Assembly (NCBI RefSeq): GCF_002878395.1 | Contig: NW_025861053.1 | Coordinates: 45,630 to 109,629 of the forward strand | DNA: 64,000 bases | Direction of reading: 5' to 3' | Origin: Capsicum annuum | Taxonomy: Eukaryota; Streptophyta; Magnoliopsida; Solanales; Solanaceae | In this document: one piece after another, positions 1 through 11,876 of the stretch | How positions within the stretch are numbered: position 1 is the stretch's first letter | How the letters are laid out: every line of letters begins with the position of its first letter | The notes under the pieces: model-generated | Told to the model about the DNA's origin: nothing | Seen by the model: only the letters and a program-made list of their open reading frames with translations | Databases searched by the model: none | Made by a program: the position numbers and the translations under genes

Positions 1-1181
1 TGTGGGGTTATGAACAAGGATACTCCTTTCATCCTTATGCCCAAAACAAGTTTTAAAAGTTGAATTTACATGAAATTCAATTTAGGGTTCATACCCAATA
101 ATCATTACTTGAAGTTTCTGAAGTTACAAGTGATTTAAGTGTTAAATTGCATATCTACTTTCACATGTTTATGTATGAGACTTGATTTCACATATTGAGA
201 ATTGAATTTTGACTTGAATTGTTGGAGTATTTCAATATTATCATTATTGAACATAAAATTTGTTGTGATTTGATATGATTTTCAAGCATGGGTTATAAGC
301 CCTAAGTTTAAGCCTTCATATTTCAAGAAAGATAATGTTTAAGCATTTCTTGATAAGCATGTATTCAGATTTTAAGAAAGATTTGAACTTTTAATCCTCA
401 GCTAAGATATGGAATCCACACAGATTAGTTTTGATTATAGTTTAAAATAGATTGATGCATAATTAGTTTTCATTATAAACCCTCATACTACGTTAAAGTG
501 GATTTTCTAAAGAATGAGCATATAAGTAAGGGAGTAGTATTTAGCACTGAGTTGGGTATGTTTCCTAGTTCACATGCCCCAGTATTACGATCCAACATAG
601 GTACAGATTCAAATTATTCCCATTTATATAGATTCTGATATAGATTGTGATCACTCACTCAGTGAAGTTTTCCCCTTTGGGGAACTAGATGTTGGACACC
701 ATCATAGCTCACATGGTGTATGTCAGTTAGAAGAACCTCCCTAAGTCCTAAGATAAAATAACAGAATAGTTTTTAGAAACTAAGTGTAAAGGCTCACAAT
801 TTATTTTAGATTTTGTTTTACATAAGACATTAGCTATGAGATTTCAGCTTTCAGTTTATAGATATAAAGGTTAGTCCATTTTACACTTAGACTGCATGAT
901 TTGAAAACAGACTTAACTTTGGTCCTACTTATTCCACTAAGAGAAAGAGTAAAAGTACAGCTTTTAGAACTAAGTATTATGGCTCACAATAATTATACAG
1001 TATGCTTTATTATTCATGATTTATGATTTTTAATTTTCAATTATTCAAGCTCAAGGTGAGTTATTTACACTTAGCATTCATTATTTTAAAGTTTACATGA
1101 ACATTCAATTATTGTTTTAATTATGCATTCATCCCCATATACTCAGTATATTATAAAAGTACTGATCAACATATATGTCTA
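1..1181 (+). mobile_element. Element A LTR, left part (cut by window edge)
   Basis: Non-coding, AT-rich. It matches 24905-26090 almost line for line, including the blocks around the 'AGCTCAAGGTGAGT' and 'TACTGATC' motifs, so both belong to one LTR family (A). The window opens just inside the conserved splice-donor-like motif of this LTR, so the 5' third of the LTR is missing. The sequence breaks at 1181 where element B is inserted and resumes at 9724. Short open frames here carry no recognisable domain. Confidence 0.8.
1177..1181 (+). repeat. Target-site duplication of element B (left copy)
   Basis: GTCTA lies immediately before the LTR start TGTAACACC. The same five bases follow the right LTR end at 9724-9728. 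The uninterrupted paralogue near 26090 has the motif only once. Confidence 0.9.
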
Positions 1182-3287
1182 TGTAACACCTCGCATTTGG
1201 GGCTACAATATACACCATGATCCCAATGCATTGATAATCCTGAAGACATAAATCCTATGCCAATATGGCATGTTAATTATTTTCTTAGTATGTGAATCCA
1301 TTCAAGATTGAATTTAGACCATAGAGGTCCTTCAACTCAAGGACAACTTGAAACTATTTTGATTGATTAAGTTTTAGTGGACATTGTAATTTGTGTCAGT
1401 TTCCATTGAACATAACTCTCTATATATGTCGAATTACAGAGCCTACTATGTGTCAAATTATAGGTCTTTTAGTTAGCTTAACAACGATACCAATTTTGCA
1501 AAAATCTGGCACCCGAGCAAGAAGTTATGGCCTTTCAAAGTAGTAGGCAGTGCCTATGTAAATATAGGCAATAGCATAGGCGGGGCCTATGCAAACATAG
1601 GCGATAGCATAGACGGAGACTATGTAAACATAGGCAATATCATAGGCAGTGCCTATGTAAAGGTTTCAAGTAACTTAGACACTCCAGTTTTGGGGCAAAA
1701 TGGTCCTTTTTCACCCTTACTTAGCCCTAAACACGAAATTCAATTCCCAAAGACCCCAAAATACACCTTTATTCATCAAAATTGTTCAAGAACTCTGTCT
1801 AGGGTTTCAAAATAAAAACCCAAGTAGTTCAAGATTCAACCATGGGTTTTCAAAAAAAATTGAAGATTTAGAATCCCCGCAACGTAGGCTTCAATAAGCA
1901 CCTATCATATTCGCATATAGAGGTACATGGGGTTATCTCAAAAATATCATGGGATTTAAAAATTCATGTTTTCAAATGGGGGTTTGGAAATTACAAATAT
2001 AATTATGTTTTAAACATTTTATGATATTGATTTCGCCCTTATTCCAACTCCTAAAGTGATTTGCTATATGATATATGTTTATGTATGTATTCCGAAAAGA
2101 TGTTAACTTCAGTGCATGAATGATATAAAATTTCCTCTCTTGATGTGAATTATTTTAAATGTTCATATGATGTAAATTGTTTTAAAACATTTTGAAAAGC
2201 ATGACATAAAATGTTTTGAGAATTAATATGATTTTGACTTGAAAATGAGAGGGCTATTTGTGTTGAAACATATTGAATACAATGGTTGAATGAGAAAAAT
2301 AATTTGATATTGATGGCTTGCAAGTCGGGTATGACGATACCCTATAGAATATGATATGTGATTGAATCAGATGAAATTTAAATGCATTGTTTTTAATGAG
2401 ATAGGTGGATTCCCGAAAAAGGCGTTTGAGTGTAAGGGCTCATCACTGGAAACTGTGTTTGCTGACATGGAAATTTGGTACCCTGCTTTGTGATCTTGCG
2501 TACCTAACTTTATGTCATTCCCAAATTGGGACTATGGTTAGGAGCCCTGCTTTGTGATCTTGTGCACTACTATTGGGTCGATACACCCTGTTATATGATC
2601 TTGTGTGTCTTTTCCTCACTTATACTCTAATCTCGGTGAAAAACGAGGTTTGACAGTTGGTGTAAATGTGATATGTAGGGTATTCTACGTAGCTCAGCTG
2701 CATTGCATTGTTGTTGAAAATAATTACATTACGCCCATGTATTTTCAAATGATTTGATATGAAACTGCTTTATAATGGCTCTCAACTATATTTTGTAAAA
2801 ATATTATGTTTTATTTTGTTTTGATATCTCTGTGTACCAGTACTTTTGTATTGACCCCCTTTCCTCCCAAGTTTGGAGACACAATCTAGGGGTCTAGAAA
2901 ATCAGTAGATTTTCTCAGACAGATTCGCAGAGTCACTTGGTAAGCCTTCTATATTTCAGAAGGCCTGATATCTGGCAGTTTCATTTATCAGTTATTAGTT
3001 TTGGGTCTACTGGGGGCCGTCTTATCCCAGTTTTCAGATAGATATTTATTTCAATCATATTGTAGAGATTTCGCAGACGTTATAGAGATTTTGTGTTGAC
3101 ATTGTGGGACATTATTTCCCATTATTTCTTTCATATGATTCCTGACCATGTTTTTGTAATATTGTTTATCTTCTGCATTTCTTTATCATATGAATTATGT
3201 GCATGACTACCAAACAGATAGGGGTGTTTCGGGCCTTTATGGTTTGGAATACTCGTCACGGCCAGGGCCCTGGTTCAAGTCATGACA
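1182..3287 (+). repeat. Element B 5' LTR
   Basis: Starts TGTAACACC and ends CATGACA (TG...CA). It is 2106 bp, against 2079 bp for the right LTR including a 100-N gap. It contains a 33-bp minisatellite at 1546-1662 and a donor-like AG|GTACAT at 1921-1928. Confidence 0.92.
1546..1662 (+). repeat. 33-bp quasi-palindromic minisatellite, 3.5 copies (5' LTR)
   Basis: Units at 1546-1578, 1579-1611, 1612-1644 and a partial unit to about 1662. Each contains inverted repeats such as GCCTATG-caaa-CATAGGC, so the array can fold into successive hairpins. Because 33 is divisible by 3, every frame across it repeats an 11-residue pattern; this does not indicate a protein. Confidence 0.9.
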
Positions 3288-3291
3288 AACT

Positions 3292-3303
3292 TGGTATCAA
3301 AGC
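3292..3303 (+). other. Primer-binding site of element B
   Basis: TGGTATCAAAGC lies four bases after the LTR. It differs at one base from the plant initiator-Met tRNA complement TGGTATCAGAGC. Confidence 0.88.
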
Positions 3304-6300
3304 ATAGTTTATGGTCCCAGGTGTCTGCAAAATCGCATTAGGTAGAGTCTTATTTATGGGAGTGTAGTGCACCACACTTATAAGCATGAGGCTACTAGGC
3401 ATTTAGGAATGTCTCTCTTTTTTCATTTTCTAGTCCATGCAATAGAGTCGGAATATCCCCCTTTCATGCTCTAATTCATGCTATGGTGTCACCCATATGA
3501 AAGCAAAGTCATCCCAAATTCTTTTCTTACTCTATTGTTCTTAGACATGTCCCATTATTGGGCTGATTCAAGTGCAAAAGTTTAGAATATACATGATATA
3601 GTCCTTTTTGATTGAGTCCTATAAGATTTTTAAAATTGTGCAAAGACTCGATAGGAGTCTGTTAGTGCATCAATATATATTGATTCTGATGTAAATATTG
3701 ATCCTAATGGAATCGTGCATTCCATCTTCAGGTATTAAGTGTATCTAGTCCCTCTTAAAAACTTGTTACAGATGTGGACAATGTATAGTAGAATGTTGGA
3801 ACTGTATTTCTACCCGAATAGTAGCATAAGTTAAAGTGTTGTTGTCATGACCTATTGGTAGTGCTATTGGACCAAGAAGTTGGTGATGTACAGTCACAAA
3901 GTTAGAAGTTAGAGTGAGGGTGATTTTGTGTAAATGAAAATTTTAGTTGAATAATTGATGTTTGAGGATGATTTACCCCTTTACAGTGATAAACTAATGT
4001 GGTAGCTAGCAGCATGTGTGGATGGTATGGTAGTCCATGGAGGAAGTGTTTTACTCAAATTTTTATTTATACAGAATAATATGTATATTCTTAGACCATT
4101 AAATATTATGTGTCAATTTTCTATCCCTTGTAATATCTAATCTTGTTATCATGGTGTTTTTGAAAAAAAAATTAAAGTCTAGTGAAGCCGTGTGGGGATC
4201 TTTCGATTCACTAGCATAGTTGCCTTGTCATCCATCTCATTTTCTTGTTCAAAATACAAAACCAAAGTCTAGTGAAGCCGTGTGAGGCCTATTTTGATTT
4301 ACTAGCAATTTGTTGTCCAACTTGTTCTTTTGTTGGTTTAATATATGTATGGCTGAATCTATTTGCATGAGATTAAGTTGGTAAAGAGGTAACTCATCCT
4401 TATGAGTTAGTTTAGTATAAGGCAGAGGAGTTGTTAGTCAGGGTGATTTGTTGGTTGATTGAATGTGAAAATGGCTATATTAGCGAGTAAGTTATGATTA
4501 TAGTCTCATGGTTGTTTGAGGAATTTGAAGGCAGTCTAAATGTATGATTGAGTGAGTAAGTATGAGGTGAAAAATCCGTATAAGCAGAAAATATTGTATG
4601 GGGTTATAATATAAGATTAAGGTTGATCATGTCTATTATGTGACCTTACCCCTTGACCTTCTTTTATTGATAATTGTAAACTAGTACTACTTATGAGAAG
4701 GTATGTAGCAGAATTTGAAGTATTTGGGATAGAATGTTCCAGTTTGATGGATTAGTATATTATGTTGCACTCGTCATTGGTGGTAAATGATTGATGCTAG
4801 ACCATTGGCTTGAATTTAATGTAGGATGTGGATGTAAGAATAGTGGCATGAGATTAATGATGTATATTTGTGGGAATAAATATTAGTAGGCTTGATGTGT
4901 TGAAATAGTACGTGCTAATGAGTTATGATAAGGAAGACCGTAAGGTCAAGGTCGATTATTGTTGTTATGAAGATCTAGTGTACTAGTGTTTCTTGATGTT
5001 TATTTCATTGTTTCCAAGTAAGAATCATGCGTAAGGTTGGGTTGTAAAATCATGTTTAGCACTAGACATTAAGTTTGAATAGTTAAAGTTCATAAAGGTG
5101 GATGTGATGATTTCTTGATCAATGATGTTAGTTATATGAAAGTGATGTAATAGGCTTGAAAGGTGTATGAAATGGCTTAAGTTTAAGTTGATTCGTAATG
5201 AAGTATAATGTTGTAGGAATGGCGTGTAAGTATGCCCAAGGTGATATGGAGTTGTGGAATTTCTCTAAGACTATTACATGTTGCGTGTGACTAGTGGTAC
5301 CATTAAATTGTTAAGTGCAGAAAGATTAGTTAGATGGTATATGGTGATCTAAATAGCCATGTTAAGTGTTAGAATCTAAGTTTGAGTTTTGAAGGTTGAA
5401 CAGATAGAAATAAGTATTGGTGGCTTTGGATAGATAGAGTGTATCCCAGAAGGTAGTCATTCGGGTTAGGTCTACGATATACATGTATTGTCATTTTGTT
5501 CAGACCCTAGAGTACAGTAAGTGTAGTTTAGTTAGAATTTGGTAAATGATCTCCCAAACCCTAGATGATGACTTGAAGGGAGAAGACAGAACGAATGACC
5601 AAGTAAGGCTCTCAGATTCTAGTTGTGATGCAGTATGGTTAAGAACATCGGAAAGTGAGGGTGAATCTTAACCCATTACTATCTCAGTATTTTTTAGTGA
5701 TCCCAATACATACTCATGCCTTACATGTCAGTTTGATAATCGTAGTTCATAATCATTCTTGTGATAGAGAATCATGTACGTTTCCAATTCTAAAATGAAG
5801 AGTTCTAGTTCATTCAGGAGTTAGAATTACATTCCATATGTTACAAACTCCAAATTAAGGTCATGCAGCTCATGAAATATATGTTTATGCCTTATAGTAT
5901 GATCAGTCTCCATAACTCATGTTTTTCACCAAATAATTGGCGAGATTCAGCTTATATCCATGAATACCCTAAATTCAGAGTGCTTTGGTAAATCCCAAAT
6001 ATTGATTTACTATTCCTCATGCCTCAGTTAAGTGTTAAGCTTCATATTATACCCTTCTATGCTTCAAAATCTTATGTTTTAGCCTTTTGTGACTCCTTTT
6101 TATGTGAGGATGATTGTGAGGAGTAAATGTTTTCCTGTTGATAAAAAGCATTGTATGCTTGTTTTAGATAAGGCCTTAAGTGTTAAGTAAGTTTGGGGCC
6201 AAATCTTTGATATAGTGATGGTTAGTGAGAATTTGTGTGTATGTTCTTGGGGTAGCGCATGGGAGTTATTTTGATAGTGGTTTAGAGAATATGTGAAGTA

Positions 6301-7630
6301 TGTCCTTATGGATGTTTGCCTTAGAGGTCATATGTGGTTATAAATATAGGGTTGAATGACATGTTAGGATTTAAGTGGAGGGACACTATATGCTCTAGTA
6401 AATCCATAGTAAGAGTTCAGAGCTGGTTGTTGAAGTGGTAAGGCACGTTATACTTAGGGTGTGATCTCTAAAGAAGATACAAAAGACTGAATCATATGGT
6501 TTAGACTAGTATCGTGGTGTGGCATGTTGTATTTTGTGATTTAAAATTAGTCTTGATCACCGTGAAAGGATTTAAGCTACTTTACACACTAGTAGAAAGA
6601 TTTGTCAAAGCTCATATGAGAATTTTAAGATGAGTTAAATGAATATGATATTTATAGGGAATAGTATAGTTAAGGGATATTCGGGAAGTGCACTAAGCCT
6701 GAAAGTAAGAAGTTGTATTACCAAAGGTTTGAAAATTCTATCCTAATTTAGGAGTTATATGTCCATATTCCAGACTCAGAGTAGTGTCAATGTTGTGATT
6801 TTCTCAGTTGGATGTCTTGTGTAATCCATACCCAAGATTCATGGCTCCCTATTACTGCTAGAACTTCTTTAGAGAGAGTATTGAAGAGATACTCCAGATT
6901 GAGTATAAGTTTCCAGTAGAGTTCAATCTATATGGCCAGCAAATCAGTTTAGCAGTCAGATTTGCATGACTTATTTTCTCATCTCTATTTAATCATACTA
7001 CCTAAAAATCTCAAATATATTACTATTCCAAGATAGTGTGTACTAGTAATTGTGAGTATAGCTCAATTCATGCATCATGTACTAGATTTAGATTCCAGAT
7101 GTTTAGTTATGATTAAATTTGTAGGTTCCTAGTGCATTGCCTTAATTTTCTGAGCATCTTAGTGAATTGAGCATTCATCGAGGGACATAGGGTCCCAAGG
7201 GGGAGATACCCCATTCAGTTCCATGCATAGATTCTTATTACAAGCTCCGCACCAGTTATCATTGCGTATTCAGTCATACGTTCATACGTTAGTTCAGTCA
7301 GATATGCATGTATTACAAATGTATGTCCAATAGAAAAAGTTCAGCTTATCTATGTATTCAGTTCTGCATTCATGAGAATGAATCAATAACAAATCCATGC
7401 ATCAGGTATGCATGTTCATTATGAGAATTCAGCTTATGAGTATCTTCAGTCGTGTATTCCATGCATCAGATATGCATATCCGTTATAAGAATTTAGAACA
7501 TCAGTAGTTTTAGCCATATGGTCATGTTTCAGATCAGTGTATTCTTTATTAAAGGACATGTCGTGTTTGCGCTATTCCATACCTCTAAGCTTCAATATGT
7601 TCCTACCCATCATTTAAGGATGAATGATCC
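3304..7630 (+). other. Element B non-coding interior
   Basis: About 4.3 kb with stop codons in all frames and no recognisable protein domain. It holds a duplicated hairpin segment (4173-4306) and, towards the 3' end (7280-7560), repeated 'GCATCAGATATGCAT'-like words also seen upstream of the PPT in elements G and M1. Parts between about 3305 and 5400 correspond to 10190-11870 of element A. Confidence 0.75.
4173..4306 (+). repeat. Duplicated hairpin segment in element B interior
   Basis: Two direct copies about 90 bp apart begin AAAGTCTAGTGAAGCCGTGT. In each, CTAGTGAA (4179-4186; 4269-4276) pairs with TTCACTAG (4207-4214) or TTTACTAG (4298-4305), leaving loops of about 20 nt. The single difference in the second stem still pairs as G-U. 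No function is known. Confidence 0.7.
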
Positions 7631-7644
7631 CAAGGGGGAGATAA
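7631..7644 (+). other. Polypurine tract of element B
   Basis: CAAGGGGGAGATAA directly abuts the right LTR start (TGTAACGCC). It is preceded by the block AAGGATGAATGATCC, shared in degenerate form with the 3' ends of G, M1 and M2. Confidence 0.88.
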
Positions 7645-8009
7645 TGTAACGCCCTGCATTTCAGGCTACAAGATAGACCATGATTCCGATATATTGATAA
7701 TCTCGAAGCCATAAATCCTATGCCAATATGGCATGTTAATTATTTGCATAGTATGTGAATCCATTCAAGCTTGAATTTAGACCATAGAGGTCCTTCAACT
7801 CAAGGACGAGTTGAAACTATTTCGATCGATTAAGGTTTAGTGGATGTTGTAATTTATGTCAGCTTTCATCGACCATAACTCTCTGTATATGTTGAATTAG
7901 AGAGCCTACTATGTTTTAAATGCTAGGTCTTTTAGTTAGCTTTCCAACGATACCAATTTTGCTAAAATCCAGCACCCCGAGCAAGAAGTTATGGCCTTTC
8001 AAAGTAGTA

Positions 8010-8094
8010 GGTGGCGCCTATGTAAACATAAGCGATAGCATAGGCGGCGCCTATGTAAACAGAGGCGATAGCATAGGCAACACCTATGTAAAGG
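8010..8094 (+). repeat. 33-bp minisatellite, 2.5 copies (3' LTR)
   Basis: Units 8010-8042 and 8043-8075 plus a partial unit. It contains the near-perfect palindrome CATAGGCGGCGCCTATG. It has one unit fewer than the 5' LTR array. Confidence 0.9.
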
Positions 8095-9079
8095 TTTCAA
8101 GTGACTTAGACACTCCGTTTTTGGGGCAAAATGGTCCTTTTCCACCCTTACTTAGCCCTAAACATGAAATTCAGTTCCCAAAGACCCCAAAATACACCTT
8201 CGTTTATCAAAATTGTTCAAGAACTTTCTCTAGAGTTTCAAAATAAAAACCCAATTAGTTCAAGATTCAACCATGGGTTTTCAAAACAAATTGAAGATTG
8301 GAATCCCCACAACGTAGGCTTCAAGAAGCACCTATCATATTCGCATATAGAGGTACGTGGGGTTATCTCAAAAATCTCATGGGCTTTAAAAATTCATATT
8401 TTCAAAGAGGGTTTTTGAAATTACAAATATGATTATGTTTTAAATGTTTTATGATATTGATTTTGCCCTTAGGCCTATCCCAAAGTGATTTGCTATATGG
8501 TATATGTTTATGCATGTATTCCGAAAAGATGTTAACTTGAGAGCATGAATGATATGAAATTTCCTCTCTTGATATGAATTTGTTTTAAATGTTCATATGA
8601 TGTAAATTGTTTGAAAACATCTTGAAAAGCATGATATGAAATGTTTTGAGAATTGATATAATTTTAACTAGAAAATAAGAGGGCTATTTGTGTTGAAACA
8701 TGTTGAATACAATGGTTGAATGAGAAGAATGATGTGATATTGATGGCTTGCAAATTGGGTATGATGATACCCTACAGAATATGATATATGATTGAATCAG
8801 ATAAACTTTTAATGCATTGATTTTTCATGAGATAGGTGGATGCCCGAAGAAGGCATTTGAGTATAAAGGGCTCATCGCTGGAAATCGTGTTTGTCGATAT
8901 GGGAATTTGGTACCCTGCTTTGTGATCTTGCGTGCCTGACTTTATGTCATTCCGAAATTAGGACTATGTTTAGGAGCCCTACTTTGTGATCTTGTGCACT
9001 ACCATTGTGTCAAGATATCCTGCTGTGTGATCTTGTGTGTCTTCCCCTCACTTATACTCTAATCTCGGCGGCAATCGAG

Positions 9080-9179
9080 NNNNNNNNNNNNNNNNNNNNN
9101 NNNNNNNNNNNNNNNNNNNNNNNNNNNNNNNNNNNNNNNNNNNNNNNNNNNNNNNNNNNNNNNNNNNNNNNNNNNNNNN
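9080..9179. other. Assembly gap (100 N)
   Basis: Exactly 100 N, a placeholder length, inside the right LTR. The flanks align to 2647 and 2736 of the left LTR, so the true missing segment should be near 88 bp. Confidence 0.95.
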
Positions 9180-9723
9180 CATGTGTTTTCAAATGATTTG
9201 ATATGAAACTGCTTTATAATGGCTCTCAACTATATTTTGTAAAATTATTATGTTTTGTTTTTATATCTCTGCGTACCAGTACTTTTGTATTGACCCCCTT
9301 CCCTACCAGGTTTGGAGGAACAGTCTAGGGGTCCAAAAAATTAGTAGATTTCCTCAGACAAATTTGCAGAGTCACTTGGTGAGCCTTCTATATTTTGGAA
9401 GGCCTGATATCTGGTATTTTAATTTATCAGTTATTAGTTTTGGGTCTACTGGGGCCCTTGTCCCAGTTTTCAGATAGATATTTATTTCAGTCATGTAATA
9501 GAGATTTCCCAAACATTATAGAGATGTTGTGTTGAGATTGTGGGGCATTATTCCCCATTATTTCTTTCGTATGATTTCTGACCATGTTTTCGTAATATTA
9601 TTTATATTTCGCATTTTTTTCTCATATGAATTATATGCATGACTACCAGACAGATAGGGGTGTTTTGGGCCTTTATGGCTTGGGATACTCGTCATGGCCA
9701 GGGCCCCAGTTTGGGTCGTGACA

Positions 9724-9728
9724 GTCTA
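9724..9728 (+). repeat. Target-site duplication of element B (right copy)
   Basis: GTCTA follows the LTR end TGACA and matches 1177-1181. Confidence 0.9.
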
Positions 9729-10184
9729 TGTGCTTTATTGTCTCATAATGTAGGTACTATTTGTAACACACATTTCATAATCAAATATCTTGCAGCTTCC
9801 AGTCAGCATGTGATGAACCCTTATATTCAAGGGTTTGAGTCAATCACAGTTCGAGTAACATTTTATTTTATTTATTATGTCATATTGATTCGGGATAGCT
9901 AGGGGTCATGTCCCATCTAACTATAGTTAATACTAGTAGAGGCTTCATAGACAGACAGTAGAGTTGTGTATTTTATTTCAGTTTTATTTGTATAACCAGA
10001 GTTGTAATCGTTTTAATAGTGTTGTTTTGAAGATGTTTAGCTAAATACATTTCTCCACTTATTACTTCTTGTTTTATGTATTTAAATTAGTTGCTCACGA
10101 GTAATGACAGTATAAGGGTTATCTTGGGATCACTTGTGGTCCTAAGAACTATGTGACATCTGGGCGTAATGTCAGGGCATTACA
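9729..10184 (+). mobile_element. Element A LTR, right part
   Basis: Resumes the LTR interrupted at 1181 and matches 26093-26547, including the 'ACTAGTAGAGGCTTCATAGA' block. It ends GGGCATTACA at 10184 and is followed by a PBS. Confidence 0.85.
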
Positions 10185-10188
10185 AACT

Positions 10189-10200
10189 TGGTATCAAATC
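10189..10200 (+). other. Primer-binding site of element A
   Basis: TGGTATCAAATC, a decayed match to the initiator-Met PBS, four bases after the LTR. It marks 9729-10184 as the end of a 5' LTR. Confidence 0.75.
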
Positions 10201-11876
10201 CTAGAGTTGAAGTGTCCTAGGGTGTATCTGAAGCCGTGTCTAGTAGAGTCTTGTAGAATGGTATGAAGATGTATGTACTTTCTTTTAGAGAATATAGGGT
10301 ATTTAAGAAATATCTCATTTCTTTCATACTCTAGATTATGTTGTAAAGAGGTTCTCTCAAAAACTTCTATCGATTTATGCGTTACTCCAAAATTCTTCGT
10401 CTATGACTATTATTGAGATAGCATGATTAGCAAGCTCTGATTCCTCCCAAGATGATGCTCTCATATTTACTATTAGTAACTTCAGAAGTCATACAACGGT
10501 CTTGAGAGGAGCTCACTAGTGTGTTATTAGTTTCTCAAGTTAAAAGTTATGTACTCATTTATATGAGTTGTTTAGTTAAGACAGAATAAGATATGTATCT
10601 AGATTCCTCATTAAACCTTCAATACAGATAGTGCTTATAAAAGGGGATAGTATGAACCTAGATTGTTAAATAGAATTTGTATTTAAGAGATATTGAAACC
10701 TAGAGTGTTATGATTCATCAGTAGTAGAACCTTCTTATAGTTTATGGGTATAGAAGTGCAGTGACAAGAAAGGTTGTAATAGAGATTGATTAAAAGTATA
10801 GAGATGAACTTATGCATACTATCGAGTTGGTGTTAAGGTAATATCTCCCTGTGTGTTAGCTTAGGAGTAACAAATGTGGTTCAGGTCCCTTGGTTGAAGG
10901 TAGAGAAGGAGTTATTAGTTAAGGTGAATTATTGTTTTCTTGAAGTAGGAATGGAGTTATTGATGGTAGTTATTGTGTTAGAAAAGTATAGGTTATGGAT
11001 GAAAGTATTTGGTGGTTGAGTATTGTGAATTTAGGCTTCTCTTGAGGTTGCAATGAGTTAGTTGAAACTTATAGAGCCGTGAAAGAAATTTAGATGTATA
11101 AATAGGTGAATGGTAGTGATGTGTATAGGGAGGATGTGATAATGTATTATAATAAGATACGCCATATGATCATGATCAATTATCATTATTATGAGGTTCT
11201 AGTGGATGTGTTCCTTGATATTTTATTTTATAGCTTCCAAGCAAGAATAGTATGTGATGTTAGGTTGTTAATCATGTCTAGCACTAGACACTAAGTTTGA
11301 ACAGTGGATGATCATAAAGGTGGAAATAATGATTGCTTGGCTGGTGATGCTAGTTATACTGAAGTGATCTAGTAGGCTTAAATAGCGTATACAAGAGTTT
11401 AAGTTCATGTATTTGTAATTAAGTATGATGTTGTAGGTATGATGTAGAAGTGTTCCCAAGGTGATATGGGGCTACATTTTTTTCAAAGTTTATTAAATAT
11501 TGTGGGTGGTTAATAGTACCCTTAAGTGGTTAAATGGAAGAAGGCTAGCTATATCGTACATGGTGTTCATAGTAGATAAGTCGAGGAGTTATGGGTAGTT
11601 GGTAGTGAGTCTTTTAAGTATGATTTTGATTCTTATGGTTTGGGAAAAATATAATTTTGAGATGTGATCTTGGAATGCTGTGATTATGTGTTTAGTGAGG
11701 CAAGTATGTTTGTCGAGTTAATAGAGTGTAAGTCTATGATGATGACAATAGAAGCTAAAGGAAGTTAAGGGTGGTATGTACTAAGAGAATGACCAAGAAT
11801 GTAGTTAGTATGGTTCATTAAAGGTTTGAGGCAATCCATAGTAAGTGTGAAAATATAAGTTTAAATCTTTGAAGAT
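10201..11876 (+). other. Element A non-coding interior (truncated)
   Basis: No domain-bearing frame. It aligns in order with the interior of element B; for example 'AGGTGATATGG' and neighbouring blocks occur at 5237-5250 and 11458-11470. It is cut at 11876 by the Tat-like LTR, and the remainder of A's interior is not found on the far side. Confidence 0.7.

Larger units (their letters stand above)
1182..9723 (+). mobile_element. Element B: complete non-autonomous Ty3/gypsy-like LTR element
   Basis: It has two LTRs (1182-3287 and 7645-9723), an initiator-Met PBS, a purine tract before the right LTR, and a GTCTA duplication, so its boundaries are secure. The 4.36 kb interior has no open frame of note and no trace of gag, protease, RT, RNase H or integrase. 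The first ~140 bp of leader (to about 3425) and the last ~400 bp before the PPT resemble those of the Tekay-type elements elsewhere in the window, while the middle does not. The middle does match the interior of element A (for example 4960-5330 against 11280-11560). This is therefore a replicating non-coding family, mobilised in trans by inference. The LTRs differ at many sites by eye, so the insertion is not recent. Confidence 0.9.
7645..9723 (+). repeat. Element B 3' LTR
   Basis: Starts TGTAACGCC and ends CGTGACA. Collinear with 1182-3287, with many substitutions, one fewer minisatellite unit (2.5 at 8010-8094) and an assembly gap. The donor-like AGAG|GTACGT is at 8350-8358. Confidence 0.92.

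Noticed and set aside
1546..1662. Possible CRISPR-like array
   Set aside because: Only 3.5 contiguous 33-bp units with no spacers, inside a plant retrotransposon LTR.
7920..8246. 108-codon frame with an 11-residue repeat
   Set aside because: It lies entirely in the B LTR; the repeat is the 33-bp minisatellite read in frame. The sister LTR does not preserve the frame.
9639..9902. 87-codon + frame
   Set aside because: Crosses the B LTR end, the GTCTA duplication and the A LTR.
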